A DNA stretch of 64,000 nt from Ruminococcus sp. (GTDB lineage Bacteria; Bacillota; Clostridia; Oscillospirales; Ruminococcaceae), in assembly GCA_017484095.1 (NCBI GenBank), contig JAFUTU010000017.1, positions 1 to 64,000 on the forward strand. The letters run 5' to 3'. Both the position numbers and the translations under genes were made by a program. This document shows, piece after piece, positions 1-7,180 of this stretch. The notes below the pieces were generated by a model. That model was given only the letters and a program-made list of their open reading frames with translations. It did no database searches and had not been told where the DNA came from. How positions within the stretch are numbered: position 1 is the stretch's first letter; every line of letters begins with the position of its first letter.

Positions 1-159
1 CATATCGGCAAGGATATCCTGCGTAGAAGCTGTTATCAGCTGATCTGGCTGCAGCAAAGTTTCCGCAGATACCTCTGTAACACTGAGCGATGTAAAGCTC
101 GTGACAGAAAGCGCTGCACATAAAACGCCGCTTATGATAGATCTGAACCTTTTTGACAT
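1..159 (-). CDS. Secreted protein, 5' end only (runs off the window)
   Basis: The first 53 codons of a minus-strand gene are visible and the rest lies outside the window. The peptide opens MSKRFRSIISGVLCAAL, a basic n-region and hydrophobic core, and reaches a likely signal-peptidase site near VSAET, so the product is exported. The ATG at 157-159 has an AGGAAGG ribosome binding site about 7 bases upstream. It lies 27 bases after a small signal-peptide/membrane protein gene on the same strand, so the two are probably cotranscribed. Nothing visible indicates the function of the mature protein. Confidence 0.75.
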   Translation of the reverse strand, partial: MSKRFRSIISGVLCAALSVTSFTSLSVTEVSAETLLQPDQLITASTQDILADM

Positions 160-186
160 ATTTACCTTCCTTTCAAAAACCGACCG

Positions 187-441
187 TCATTTCGCATCAC
201 GTGAGGCGATAGCTCCGATAACTACGGCAACTATAGTTATACCTGCACCGATGCTTAAAAATATTTTCCAGTCGCCGTCATTTTTATCTTCCGACGACTT
301 GCCCTCACGGCTTTCTTCTGCCGAGACGGTCTTTCTGTCCGATGTTTCCGAGCTCCGGGAATCGGCAGCAGTGCACTTAACAGGCAGCGCCAGTATCATA
401 AGAACAGCGCAAAAAAACACTGTGCAAATATATCTTATCAC
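187..441 (-). CDS. Small exported membrane protein of unknown function
   Basis: An 84-residue protein with an N-terminal signal or anchor segment (about residues 3-22), a charged Ser/Glu/Lys/Asp-rich middle, and a C-terminal membrane helix (about residues 60-78). I chose the GTG at 441 because GAGGAAGGG lies 7 bases upstream and the promoter -10 box is at 475-480, so the in-frame ATG at 483 would lie upstream of the transcription start. It precedes the truncated secreted-protein gene and may form a two-gene surface operon with it. I do not recognise the family. Confidence 0.65.
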   Translation of the reverse strand: MIRYICTVFFCAVLMILALPVKCTAADSRSSETSDRKTVSAEESREGKSSEDKNDGDWKIFLSIGAGITIVAVVIGAIASRDAK

Positions 442-474
442 ACTATCATTCCCTTCCTCAGTATTACCCCTTAT

Positions 475-503
475 ATTATACATAATTTTTTCTCTGTTTA
501 CAA
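475..503 (-). promoter_or_regulatory. Sigma-A promoter for the two genes at 441-1
   Basis: On the minus strand, TTGTAA (498-503) is separated by 17 bases from TATAAT (475-480). The predicted start near 468 lies about 27 bases before the GTG start codon at 441. Confidence 0.7.
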
Positions 504-611
504 CCCTCATTTTATACAAATACTCTGACACTAAACAAGACATATTAAACAAAGAGAGCCTTTGCTTTTTGTATAATATGAAAAAACTATGAAATATTAA
601 ACAAAGCACTA

Positions 612-640
612 TTGATTTATTAAGCTCAATATGGTATAAT
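612..640 (+). promoter_or_regulatory. Sigma-A promoter for the phosphoribosyltransferase-like gene
   Basis: TTGATT (612-617), a 17-base spacer, then TATAAT (635-640) preceded by TGG, an extended -10. The roughly 100-base leader that follows contains a perfect GAACAG-TAT-CTGTTC dyad (653-667) and the palindrome CAGGCGCCTG (706-715). Both could be operator or hairpin elements. No known riboswitch is recognised. Confidence 0.75.
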
Positions 641-749
641 AAACAATATGCAGAACAGTATCTGTTCGATATAAGGGTCGCTGTTCAGGTCGTGCCGATC
701 AAACACAGGCGCCTGACGGTCCCGACTATATACTAAGGAGGAATCACAA

Positions 750-1379
750 TTGGAGGAACGTGTACAGAATATAGAATCCCGTTCAAACAGCAAGATACAG
801 ATAGGCGTTATCCCCGGGCATTTTGCTACGAACCATTCTCATGTTAACTATTATGTGGATATGACCGCGATCAAGACGAGCTCAAAAATGGCGAGAGAGG
901 CTGCGAAGGATCTTGCGGCGACATATTCTTCGACTCATATTGAGACGATAATCTGCCTTGAGGGCACAGAGATACTCGGTGCATTTCTGGCAGAGAGCCT
1001 GTCCTCGGGCGGGATAAATGCAGGCACGGATATAAGCGTTATCACGCCTGAGCTCAACGCTGTAAATCAGATGATCTTCAGAGACAACACCCAGAAGAAG
1101 ATATGGAACAAGAACGTTCTGCTCATGATCTCTTCCGCATCGACAGGTAAGTCGATCAGCAGGGCAGTTGACTGCCTGCAGTATTACAGCGGAAAGCTTG
1201 TTGCAATAGGCGCGATATTCTCAGCTATCGATGAGGCTAACGGCATACCTGTTCACGCTATTTTCAAGGGGACCGATCTGCCGACCTATGATACCTTTAT
1301 GCCTTCTGAGTGCCCGATGTGCAAGGCAGGAAAAAAGGTAGATGCACTTATAAACAGCTTCGGCTATTCCAAGCTCTGA
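750..1379 (+). CDS. Orotate phosphoribosyltransferase-like protein with an altered PRPP loop
   Basis: A 209-residue protein with the layout of a type I phosphoribosyltransferase: an alpha/beta core, a conserved IICLEGTEILGA segment, and a PRPP-loop-like stretch VLLMISSASTGKS near residues 124-136. In active enzymes this loop usually reads V-D-D-x-x-T-T/S-G. Here the two acidic residues are replaced by Ser-Ser, so PRPP binding may be weak or lost. A CPMC pair lies near the C-terminus. The TTG at 750 is chosen because AAGGAGGA sits 7 bases upstream. The gene is followed by a strong hairpin and then azlCD. It may be a ligand-binding relative rather than a nucleotide salvage enzyme. Confidence 0.65.
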   Translation: MEERVQNIESRSNSKIQIGVIPGHFATNHSHVNYYVDMTAIKTSSKMAREAAKDLAATYSSTHIETIICLEGTEILGAFLAESLSSGGINAGTDISVITPELNAVNQMIFRDNTQKKIWNKNVLLMISSASTGKSISRAVDCLQYYSGKLVAIGAIFSAIDEANGIPVHAIFKGTDLPTYDTFMPSECPMCKAGKKVDALINSFGYSKL

Positions 1380-1428
1380 TCTGCAGCAAACGCTGTAGTT
1401 CGCGCGGCAACAAAATATGTATATCTGG

Positions 1429-1470
1429 TTCGGCCGTTCTCGCAGGAGGGCGGTCGGGCTGTTGTTTTGT
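1429..1470 (+). terminator. Hairpin terminator or attenuator ahead of azlC
   Basis: A 13-bp stem with some G-U pairs (1429-1441 with 1446-1458) and a GCAG loop, followed by GTTGTTTTGT. It ends the upstream gene or attenuates read-through into azlCD. Confidence 0.6.
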
Positions 1471-1495
1471 AAGAAAAAATAAGGGGGCAGATATA

Positions 1496-2218
1496 ATGCT
1501 GCAAAGCAGTAGATCTGAGTTCTTTTCGGGGATAAAAGACAGTATACCTATAGCTCTGGGTTATGTTTCGGTATCGTTCGGCTTCGGGATAATGGCGGTA
1601 TCGGCAGGGCTTTCAATATGGGCAGCTGTTATCATCTCAATGGCTAATCTTACCTCGGCAGGGCAGGTGGCAGGGCTTTCCGTCATTACAGGCGGCGGCA
1701 CACTTGTTGAAATGGCGATCGCACAGTTTATAATAAACCTCAGATACTCCCTTATGAGCATATCGCTGTCGCAAAAGCTCGACAAAAGCTTTGATCTCCC
1801 TGCAAGACTGATAGGCTCATTCGGCATAACTGATGAGGTCTTCGCCGTTGCATCAGGCAGAGAAAAAGAGGTATCGAAGCACTATCTTTACGGGCTTATA
1901 ATACCGCCTTATTTTGCATGGGCACTGGGTACACTTCTCGGTGCGGCAGCAGGAGAGGTCCTTCCGACGATGATAAAGGTATCTCTCGGGATAGCTATAT
2001 ACGGAATGTTCACGGCGATAGTCGTACCTGCCGCAAGAAAGGCTGTCGGGGTGCTGGCAGTGGCGGCAACGGCTGCGGCTTTAAGCTGTGCTCTCAGGTA
2101 TATACCTTTGTTCAGCGGTATATCGTCAGGCTTTGCCATAATAATCTGTACAGTGGCAGCAGCTGCGGCAGGCGCAGTGCTTTTCCCTGTAAAAGATGAG
2201 GAGGGAGCACAGCAATGA
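1496..2218 (+). CDS. azlC: AzlC family branched-chain amino acid exporter, large subunit
   Basis: A 240-residue integral membrane protein with several hydrophobic helices. It carries family hallmarks such as the N-terminal IPIALGYVSVSFGFG, the LRYSLMS segment and SFGITDEVFAV. AzlC works with AzlD to export branched-chain amino acids and analogues across the cytoplasmic membrane. The ATG at 1496 has AAGGGGG about 9 bases upstream; an earlier in-frame start at 1310 would overlap the upstream gene and run through the terminator hairpin. The stop overlaps azlD by 4 bases (ATGA), which implies translational coupling. Confidence 0.9.
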   Translation: MLQSSRSEFFSGIKDSIPIALGYVSVSFGFGIMAVSAGLSIWAAVIISMANLTSAGQVAGLSVITGGGTLVEMAIAQFIINLRYSLMSISLSQKLDKSFDLPARLIGSFGITDEVFAVASGREKEVSKHYLYGLIIPPYFAWALGTLLGAAAGEVLPTMIKVSLGIAIYGMFTAIVVPAARKAVGVLAVAATAAALSCALRYIPLFSGISSGFAIIICTVAAAAAGAVLFPVKDEEGAQQ

Positions 2219-2526
2219 GGTTTTTTCTTATGCTTTTGGTAATGGCAGGTGTGACATATCTTGTCAGAATGGTACCCTTTGCGCTCTTTCGCAAGAGGAT
2301 AGATTCAACGATCATAAAAAGCTTTTTATATTACGTTCCCTATGCCGTTCTTGGTGCAATGACGATACCTGCGGTGTTCTATTCAACGGGCAACGGGATA
2401 TCTGCGGCAGCAGGCTTTATTTGCTGTCTTATACCTGCCTTTTTTGGCAGATCGCTCATAACTGTAGCTCTGACGGCAAGTGCGGCAGCATTCATCACAG
2501 AGCTTTTACTGCACTTTATGAAATGA
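2215..2526 (+). CDS. azlD: AzlD family branched-chain amino acid exporter, small subunit
   Basis: A 103-residue hydrophobic protein with about three to four membrane helices. It has the family signature TYLVRMVPFALFRKR near the N-terminus, followed by SFLYYVPYAVLGAM. It is the small partner of AzlC, and its ATG lies within the azlC stop. A strong bidirectional terminator follows directly, so azlCD ends this transcription unit. Confidence 0.9.
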   Translation: MRFFLMLLVMAGVTYLVRMVPFALFRKRIDSTIIKSFLYYVPYAVLGAMTIPAVFYSTGNGISAAAGFICCLIPAFFGRSLITVALTASAAAFITELLLHFMK

Positions 2527-2527
2527 C

Positions 2528-2557
2528 AAGAGCTCTCGGAGTTTTCCGGGAGCTCTT
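2528..2557. terminator. Bidirectional terminator between azlD and the GtrA gene
   Basis: A 13-bp stem (AAGAGCTCTCGGA at 2528-2540 with 2545-2557, one G-U pair) and a 4-base loop lie between two convergent genes. The plus side has a T-rich tail. Confidence 0.8.
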
Positions 2558-2562
2558 TGCTG

Positions 2563-3069
2563 TTATTTGTCTTTGTTTCTGAAAACCAGCAGCTTGCTGA
2601 TGATGTAATTCAAAACTATCGTCACTACGGATACGATTATCTTTGCGATGATCTCCTGTATTTTCAGTGTGTTCGTGCAGACGTTCAGCAGGGCAGTCTC
2701 TACCACCAGAGTGAACAGTCTCCCTGCGAAAAAGGCGGCGCACTCTTTAGCTACTGCCTGTGAGCCGTGAGCCTTATCCTCAAACACCCATTTCCTGTTA
2801 GTGAGGTATGCAAAAGTTACGGCGCATATCCACGAAATGATATTGGATATCGTAACGTCATAATCTATAGTCACTCCGAACAGCTTTCCCTTGCCGATAT
2901 CGAGCATATTCATAGGTATGGCAAAGAATATTACGCTGACTACAGTTGTCAGCCCTCCGAAAAAGAGGTAGAGGAGGACCTCCTTGTGAGCCTTGTAAAA
3001 CGGCTCGAACCGCTTTAAAAAGCCCCACCCCATTATCTTGTCAAATATGTCTTTTTTCTCGTCTGCCAT
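2563..3069 (-). CDS. GtrA-like membrane protein
   Basis: A 168-residue protein with a charged N-terminus and four predicted membrane helices (starting at LLYLFFGGLTTVVSVIFFA). The GtrA-family pattern includes two basic-aromatic ends, YLTNRKWVFED and YIISKLLVFRNK. GtrA-like proteins are thought to help flip or transfer lipid-linked sugars for cell-surface polysaccharide modification. The start MADEKK is chosen because AGGAAGG lies 8 bases upstream. It is 16 bases after the tsaD stop and so likely the last gene of the RNA-modification run; its link to those genes is probably only transcriptional. Confidence 0.8.
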   Translation of the reverse strand: MADEKKDIFDKIMGWGFLKRFEPFYKAHKEVLLYLFFGGLTTVVSVIFFAIPMNMLDIGKGKLFGVTIDYDVTISNIISWICAVTFAYLTNRKWVFEDKAHGSQAVAKECAAFFAGRLFTLVVETALLNVCTNTLKIQEIIAKIIVSVVTIVLNYIISKLLVFRNKDK

Positions 3070-3085
3070 TTTGTTATCCTTCCTG

Positions 3086-4105
3086 TTACTGCTCACTTAT
3101 ATCATCGAGAGAGAGAGTTGCGATCGCATTCAGAGATTCATCCGCGCGCTTGCCTGCAATAAGGTCGTAATACCCCTGGCAGGCTATCATAGCGCCGTTG
3201 TCTCCGCAGTATTTAAGCTCGGGCAGATAAAGCTCATATCCGCGCTTTTTGCACTCCTCCGTCAGTCTGTTCCTTACTCCCGAATTTGCCGAAACTCCGC
3301 CTGCACAGGCTATTTTCGTATAGCCGAAACGCTCTGCCGCAAGCATTGTCTTTTCGGCAAGTGTATCAGCCACTGTTTTCTGGAACGATGCTGCCATATC
3401 CTCACGGCGGACAGCTTCGCCCTTCTGCTCAGCATTATGCACCTGGTTGATGACTGCCGTTTTGAGCCCCGAGAACGAAAAATCGAACTCGCTGCCTGTT
3501 ACCTTCGGGTGGGGCAGCTTGTAGGCATTCGGGTCGCCCTTTGCGGCGGCACTGTCGATATATTTTCCGCCCGGGTATTCATATCCGAGAGTTCTTGCTG
3601 CTTTGTCAAAGCATTCTCCTGCGGCATCGTCGCGCGTTCTGCCTATAACGTGATATCTGGTGTAGTCAAGCACCTCTATCAGATGAGAATGACCTCCCGA
3701 AACCACCAGACAGAGGTACGGCGGTTCCAGCTCAGGGTGAGATATATAGTTTGCCGCTATATGCCCTGCGATATGGTGAACAGGCACAAGCGGCTTTTTT
3801 GCCGTCATCGCAAGACCCTTTGCAAAGCTCACTCCCACAAGCAAAGCTCCTATCAGCCCCGGCGCATAGGTAACTGCTATCGCATCGATATCGTCAACAG
3901 TGCAGCCTGCATCACTGAGCGCCTGCTTTGTTACCCATGAGATGTTCTCCGCGTGTCTGCGTGAGGCGATCTCTGGCACAACTCCGCCGTAAAGCTTGTG
4001 CTCATCTATCTGAGATGCTACCACGTTTGAAAGTACAGTTTTTCCGTCCTCTACCACCGCACAGGCAGTCTCGTCGCATGAGCTTTCTATACCTAAAATT
4101 TTCAT
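3086..4105 (-). CDS. tsaD: tRNA threonylcarbamoyladenosine biosynthesis protein TsaD
   Basis: A 339-residue full-length protein of the Kae1/TsaD ASKHA-fold family. TsaD transfers the threonylcarbamoyl group to A37 of ANN-decoding tRNAs, together with TsaB and TsaE. The N-terminal nucleotide-binding motif GIESSCDETA and the metal-binding HxxxH (H111 and H115 in VHHIAGHIAANY) are intact, as are DDAAGECFDKAAR and GGVSANSGVR. It lies in a minus-strand run with rimI and other RNA-modification genes, as often in Firmicutes. No tsaB or tsaE is present here. Confidence 0.96.
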   Translation of the reverse strand: MKILGIESSCDETACAVVEDGKTVLSNVVASQIDEHKLYGGVVPEIASRRHAENISWVTKQALSDAGCTVDDIDAIAVTYAPGLIGALLVGVSFAKGLAMTAKKPLVPVHHIAGHIAANYISHPELEPPYLCLVVSGGHSHLIEVLDYTRYHVIGRTRDDAAGECFDKAARTLGYEYPGGKYIDSAAAKGDPNAYKLPHPKVTGSEFDFSFSGLKTAVINQVHNAEQKGEAVRREDMAASFQKTVADTLAEKTMLAAERFGYTKIACAGGVSANSGVRNRLTEECKKRGYELYLPELKYCGDNGAMIACQGYYDLIAGKRADESLNAIATLSLDDISEQ

Positions 4106-4137
4106 GTGTTCTGCTCCTTTTCCCGTATCGGGCTGTC

Positions 4138-4851
4138 TCAGCCTGTGTAGATCTCCTGCACTTCTTCGGAGATCCCTCCGTCAGCACTGCGTACATACAG
4201 CGGCTTTTCGATCGAGATAAACGGCTTTCCGCCCTTTTTGCCCTCAACAAGCACCAGCCAGGGTGGGCAATCGGGATTTTTGTGTACTGTTCTCAGACGT
4301 TTCGGCTCTATGCCGTTTTCTCTCATTGCACTTATTATGTCGCAAAGGCGTTCGGGCCTGTTGCATATGCACAGCCTTCCGCCGAATTTAAGGTTCCTCT
4401 TCGCTGCGGCGCACACATCTCGTATGGTACACATCAGCTCATGCCTTGCAATGGAGATCGCTTCGCTTTCATTTTTTGCGCCCGTATTATTCAGCTTGTA
4501 CGGAGGGTTGCAGGTGATAAGGTCAAGCTCCTCTTCACAGCGCCATTCTCTGAGGTCAGCGTTCAAGGGTATGACGCTCTGCTCCGCCTTGGAATATTCT
4601 ACCGAGAGCACCAGCTGGTCATAAGCTTTCTTTTGCAGCTCTACGGCATAGGTCTTTTTCGGGCTGTATTTTTTGTCTAACAGCAATGCGATTATTCCGC
4701 TTCCCGTACAGAGATCGGCGCATTTGTCCTTATGCCTTGCGCCTGCAAAATCTGCCAGCAGAAAAGCGTCCGTACCGAAGCGGTGCTCAGTTGAGATACA
4801 CACCCGATAGCGCTCGCCAAGCTGTTCAAATGTAAGATCGTTATATTCCAT
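4138..4851 (-). CDS. tRNA1(Val) A37 N6-methyltransferase-like protein
   Basis: A 237-residue class I SAM-dependent methyltransferase. The SAM-binding motif CADLCTGSGIIALLL and the N6-adenine catalytic motif NPPY (in ITCNPPYKLN) are present. The N-terminal FGTDAFLLADFA is typical of the TrmN6/YfiC group that methylates A37 of tRNA1(Val). The start MEYNDL at 4851 is preferred over the ATG 12 bases upstream because GGAGA sits 7 bases before it. It lies between rimI and tsaD in a tRNA/rRNA modification run. In many Firmicutes this gene neighbours rsmI, as it almost does here. Confidence 0.85.
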   Translation of the reverse strand: MEYNDLTFEQLGERYRVCISTEHRFGTDAFLLADFAGARHKDKCADLCTGSGIIALLLDKKYSPKKTYAVELQKKAYDQLVLSVEYSKAEQSVIPLNADLREWRCEEELDLITCNPPYKLNNTGAKNESEAISIARHELMCTIRDVCAAAKRNLKFGGRLCICNRPERLCDIISAMRENGIEPKRLRTVHKNPDCPPWLVLVEGKKGGKPFISIEKPLYVRSADGGISEEVQEIYTG

Positions 4852-4876
4852 AATAATCTCCATAAATAATATTTGT

Positions 4877-5311
4877 TTATCGGTAATGCTTAGTCATCAG
4901 CAGTGCGTCCTCGGTCGGCTCTTTATAAAAGGCGCGTCTCAGCCCTACCTCTTCAAAGCCCATTGAGCGGTAAAGCCCTATAGCTGCCTCGTTCGATACC
5001 CTGACCTCTAAATTGCAGCGCTCCGCAGTGATGTTTTTTTCCATATGCTCAAGCAGTGTTCTGCCTATGCCTTTCCCTCGGTAAGCAGAAGTAACTGCAA
5101 TATTGTTCAGGTTTATCTCGTCAGCAACTACCCACACATTTATAAAGCCGACTGTCTTTTCGCCGTCTTTCGCAACAAAAGTTCTCGCCATCGACAGTGT
5201 CAGCTGTCTTTCGATATCTTCAGGGCTCCACGGCTGAGAGAAGCATTCCTTTTCTATCTCCGATACGGCACTGCAGTCCTCAGCCCTCATCGAAGATATA
5301 GTTATGCTCAC
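4877..5311 (-). CDS. rimI: Ribosomal protein S18 alanine N-acetyltransferase RimI-like
   Basis: A 144-residue GNAT acetyltransferase with the acetyl-CoA loop pattern near YRGKGIGRTLLEHM (R/Q-x-x-G-x-G) and the C-terminal SNEAAIGLYRSMGFEEVGLRR typical of RimI. RimI acetylates the N-terminal alanine of ribosomal protein S18 in enterobacteria; Firmicute members often lie beside tsa genes, as here. Its ATG overlaps the rsmI stop by 4 bases, so it is translationally coupled. A different protein substrate is possible. Confidence 0.85.
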   Translation of the reverse strand: MSITISSMRAEDCSAVSEIEKECFSQPWSPEDIERQLTLSMARTFVAKDGEKTVGFINVWVVADEINLNNIAVTSAYRGKGIGRTLLEHMEKNITAERCNLEVRVSNEAAIGLYRSMGFEEVGLRRAFYKEPTEDALLMTKHYR

Positions 5312-6141
5312 TGCTCCTCCTCCAGAAGCTTTGCATATAGCTCACTTTTTGAAAACCCTGTCGTTTTAGCAATGCTCTTGCAGGCGTCAGCGCCTCTCAT
5401 TCCCTTGTCAACAAGCGCTTTCACCTGTATCATAGCCTCTTCTATGGTTTCGGGCTTGTCCTCCGAGTTCTCCTGCGCGCCCTCTATCACAAGAACGTAC
5501 TCTCCTCTCGGCTTGTTTTCCTTATAGTATTCCACTGCGCCCGAAATAGTTGTGCGTATCACCTCTTCGTGGAGCTTTGTGAGCTCTCTGCAAAGAGATA
5601 TCCTTCTGTCTCCGAAGTATTCGAGCATATCGCTGAGAGTTGCAGTCAGCTTGTGCGGTGCTTCATAAAAGATAAGGGTGTTTTCCTCTTTTGCAGCCTT
5701 TGCAAGGTGAGGCAGCCTCTGCTTTTTTGTTACAGAGAGAAACCCCTCAAAGCTGAACCGTGAGGTATCAAGGCCGCTTACCGCCAGCGCCGATATACAG
5801 GCAGCAGGCCCGGGAACAACAGCGACCGTTATATTTCTCTCGTGGCAGCGCTTAACAAGCCTTTCTCCCGGGTCTGAGATACAGGGCATACCAGCGTCCG
5901 TAACGATAGCGGCATCTTCACCTGCAGCGATACGTTCACAAATGCCGTCACCCGCAGAATCCTCATTATGCTCGTGATAAGCGATCACGGGCTTTTTTAT
6001 ATTGAAATAGTTCAGAAGCTTCATGGTAACTCTTGTGTCCTCGGCGCAGATAAAGTCTACCTTCCGCAGTGTCTCCACAGCCCGATAGGTCATATCACCG
6101 AGATTTCCGATAGGTGTTCCCACAACATAAAGCGTGCCCAT
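5308..6141 (-). CDS. rsmI: 16S rRNA (cytidine1402-2'-O)-methyltransferase RsmI
   Basis: A 277-residue protein of the tetrapyrrole-methylase fold. It contains VVGTPIGNLGDMTYRAVETL at the N-terminus, AEDTR, the SAM-binding segment VTDAGMPCISDPG, and FYEAPHKL. RsmI 2'-O-methylates C1402 in the decoding centre of 16S rRNA. Length is typical. It lies 8 bases downstream of dusB and overlaps rimI by 4 bases, so dusB-rsmI-rimI form one translationally tight unit. Confidence 0.95.
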   Translation of the reverse strand: MGTLYVVGTPIGNLGDMTYRAVETLRKVDFICAEDTRVTMKLLNYFNIKKPVIAYHEHNEDSAGDGICERIAAGEDAAIVTDAGMPCISDPGERLVKRCHERNITVAVVPGPAACISALAVSGLDTSRFSFEGFLSVTKKQRLPHLAKAAKEENTLIFYEAPHKLTATLSDMLEYFGDRRISLCRELTKLHEEVIRTTISGAVEYYKENKPRGEYVLVIEGAQENSEDKPETIEEAMIQVKALVDKGMRGADACKSIAKTTGFSKSELYAKLLEEEQ

Positions 6142-6149
6142 ATATCCTC

Positions 6150-7124
6150 CTAAGCGTTTGTTTCAAGTATGATATCTGCGGCTTTTTTCAGGTCATCGAA
6201 AGTGAATATCTCTCCCGAAGCGCCTCTCAGTTTTGATGCACCGTTCAAGCCTTTTATATACCAGGCAAAGTTGTGCCGCATCTCTTTTATCCCGCGCTCC
6301 TCGCCCTTATATCGGCAGAGAAGCTCCGCGTGCTTCAGCATTATCTCCATTCGCTCGCCGACAGTCGGTTCATCGGGAGCAGTACCGTTTTGCAGATACT
6401 CTCTTACATTTTTAAACACCCACGGTCTCCCGTATGAGCCTCTGCCTATCATCACCAGGTCGCAGCCTGTCTCCTCATACATCGCCTCGGCGCTTTTACC
6501 GTCAGTAACATCGCCGTTGCCGATAACAGGTATCGAGACCGCCTGCTTTACCTGTTTTATTATATCCCAGTCTGCCTTGCCCGAATAAAACTGCGTTCTC
6601 GTTCTCGCGTGAACGGTGACGGCTGCGGCTCCTGCCTGCTCGGCTATTTTAGCCGTCTCGACTGCGTTTATGCTATCCTTATCCCAGCCTGATCTTATTT
6701 TCACGGTCACGGGGCAGTCTGCATTTTTTACAGCAGCCTCTATTATCTTACCTGCTCTCACAGGATCCTTCATCAGTGCCGATCCGCTTCCGTTTGAGAC
6801 GATCTTCGGCACGGGGCAGCCCATATTGATGTCGATGATATCGGGGCTGAACCTGTTCAGTAGGTAAGCTGCCTTGCCCATAAATTCGGGTTCCTCTCCG
6901 AAAAGCTGCAGGGCATAGGGCAGCTCCTCTTGCTCTATTTCGCAGAGGACAGCCGTTTTCTTGTCGCCGTAGCAAAGCCCCTTTGATGATATCATCTCGC
7001 TGACCATATATGCCGCACCGAACTCCTTGCACATCAGCCGATAGGACTTGTCCGCAACAGATGCCATAGGTGCAAGCGCCGCACTTTTTTCAATTTTAAC
7101 GCCGCCTATGACGATGCTCTCCAT
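6150..7124 (-). CDS. dusB: tRNA-dihydrouridine synthase, DusB-like
   Basis: A 324-residue FMN-dependent TIM-barrel enzyme that reduces uridines in tRNA. The N-terminal LAPMASVADKSYR, the catalytic-cysteine motif DINMGCPVPKIV, KIRSGWD, VHARTR and the phosphate-binding GNGDV and MIGRGSYGRPW are all present. The start MESIVIGG at 7124 is preferred because GAGGTG sits 6 bases upstream; a longer reading (from 7139) has no ribosome site. It is the first gene of the RNA-modification run downstream of the glmS terminator. Confidence 0.93.
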   Translation of the reverse strand: MESIVIGGVKIEKSAALAPMASVADKSYRLMCKEFGAAYMVSEMISSKGLCYGDKKTAVLCEIEQEELPYALQLFGEEPEFMGKAAYLLNRFSPDIIDINMGCPVPKIVSNGSGSALMKDPVRAGKIIEAAVKNADCPVTVKIRSGWDKDSINAVETAKIAEQAGAAAVTVHARTRTQFYSGKADWDIIKQVKQAVSIPVIGNGDVTDGKSAEAMYEETGCDLVMIGRGSYGRPWVFKNVREYLQNGTAPDEPTVGERMEIMLKHAELLCRYKGEERGIKEMRHNFAWYIKGLNGASKLRGASGEIFTFDDLKKAADIILETNA

Positions 7125-7143
7125 AATACACCTCAACACAAGA

Positions 7144-7174
7144 ACAAAGCCGCGAAGCGCCCCCGCGGCTTTGT
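7144..7174 (-). terminator. Terminator of glmS
   Basis: An 11-bp perfect stem (ACAAAGCCGCG at 7144-7154 with 7164-7174) lies just downstream of the glmS stop on the minus strand. It is followed by a moderately T-rich tail. The stem can also form on the opposite strand. Confidence 0.75.
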
Positions 7175-7180
7175 GATGAT

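Noticed and set aside
3038..3940. 300-codon plus-strand ORF
   Set aside because: It lies antisense to tsaD, which is full length with all family motifs. The antisense frame has no recognisable domain and no ribosome site.
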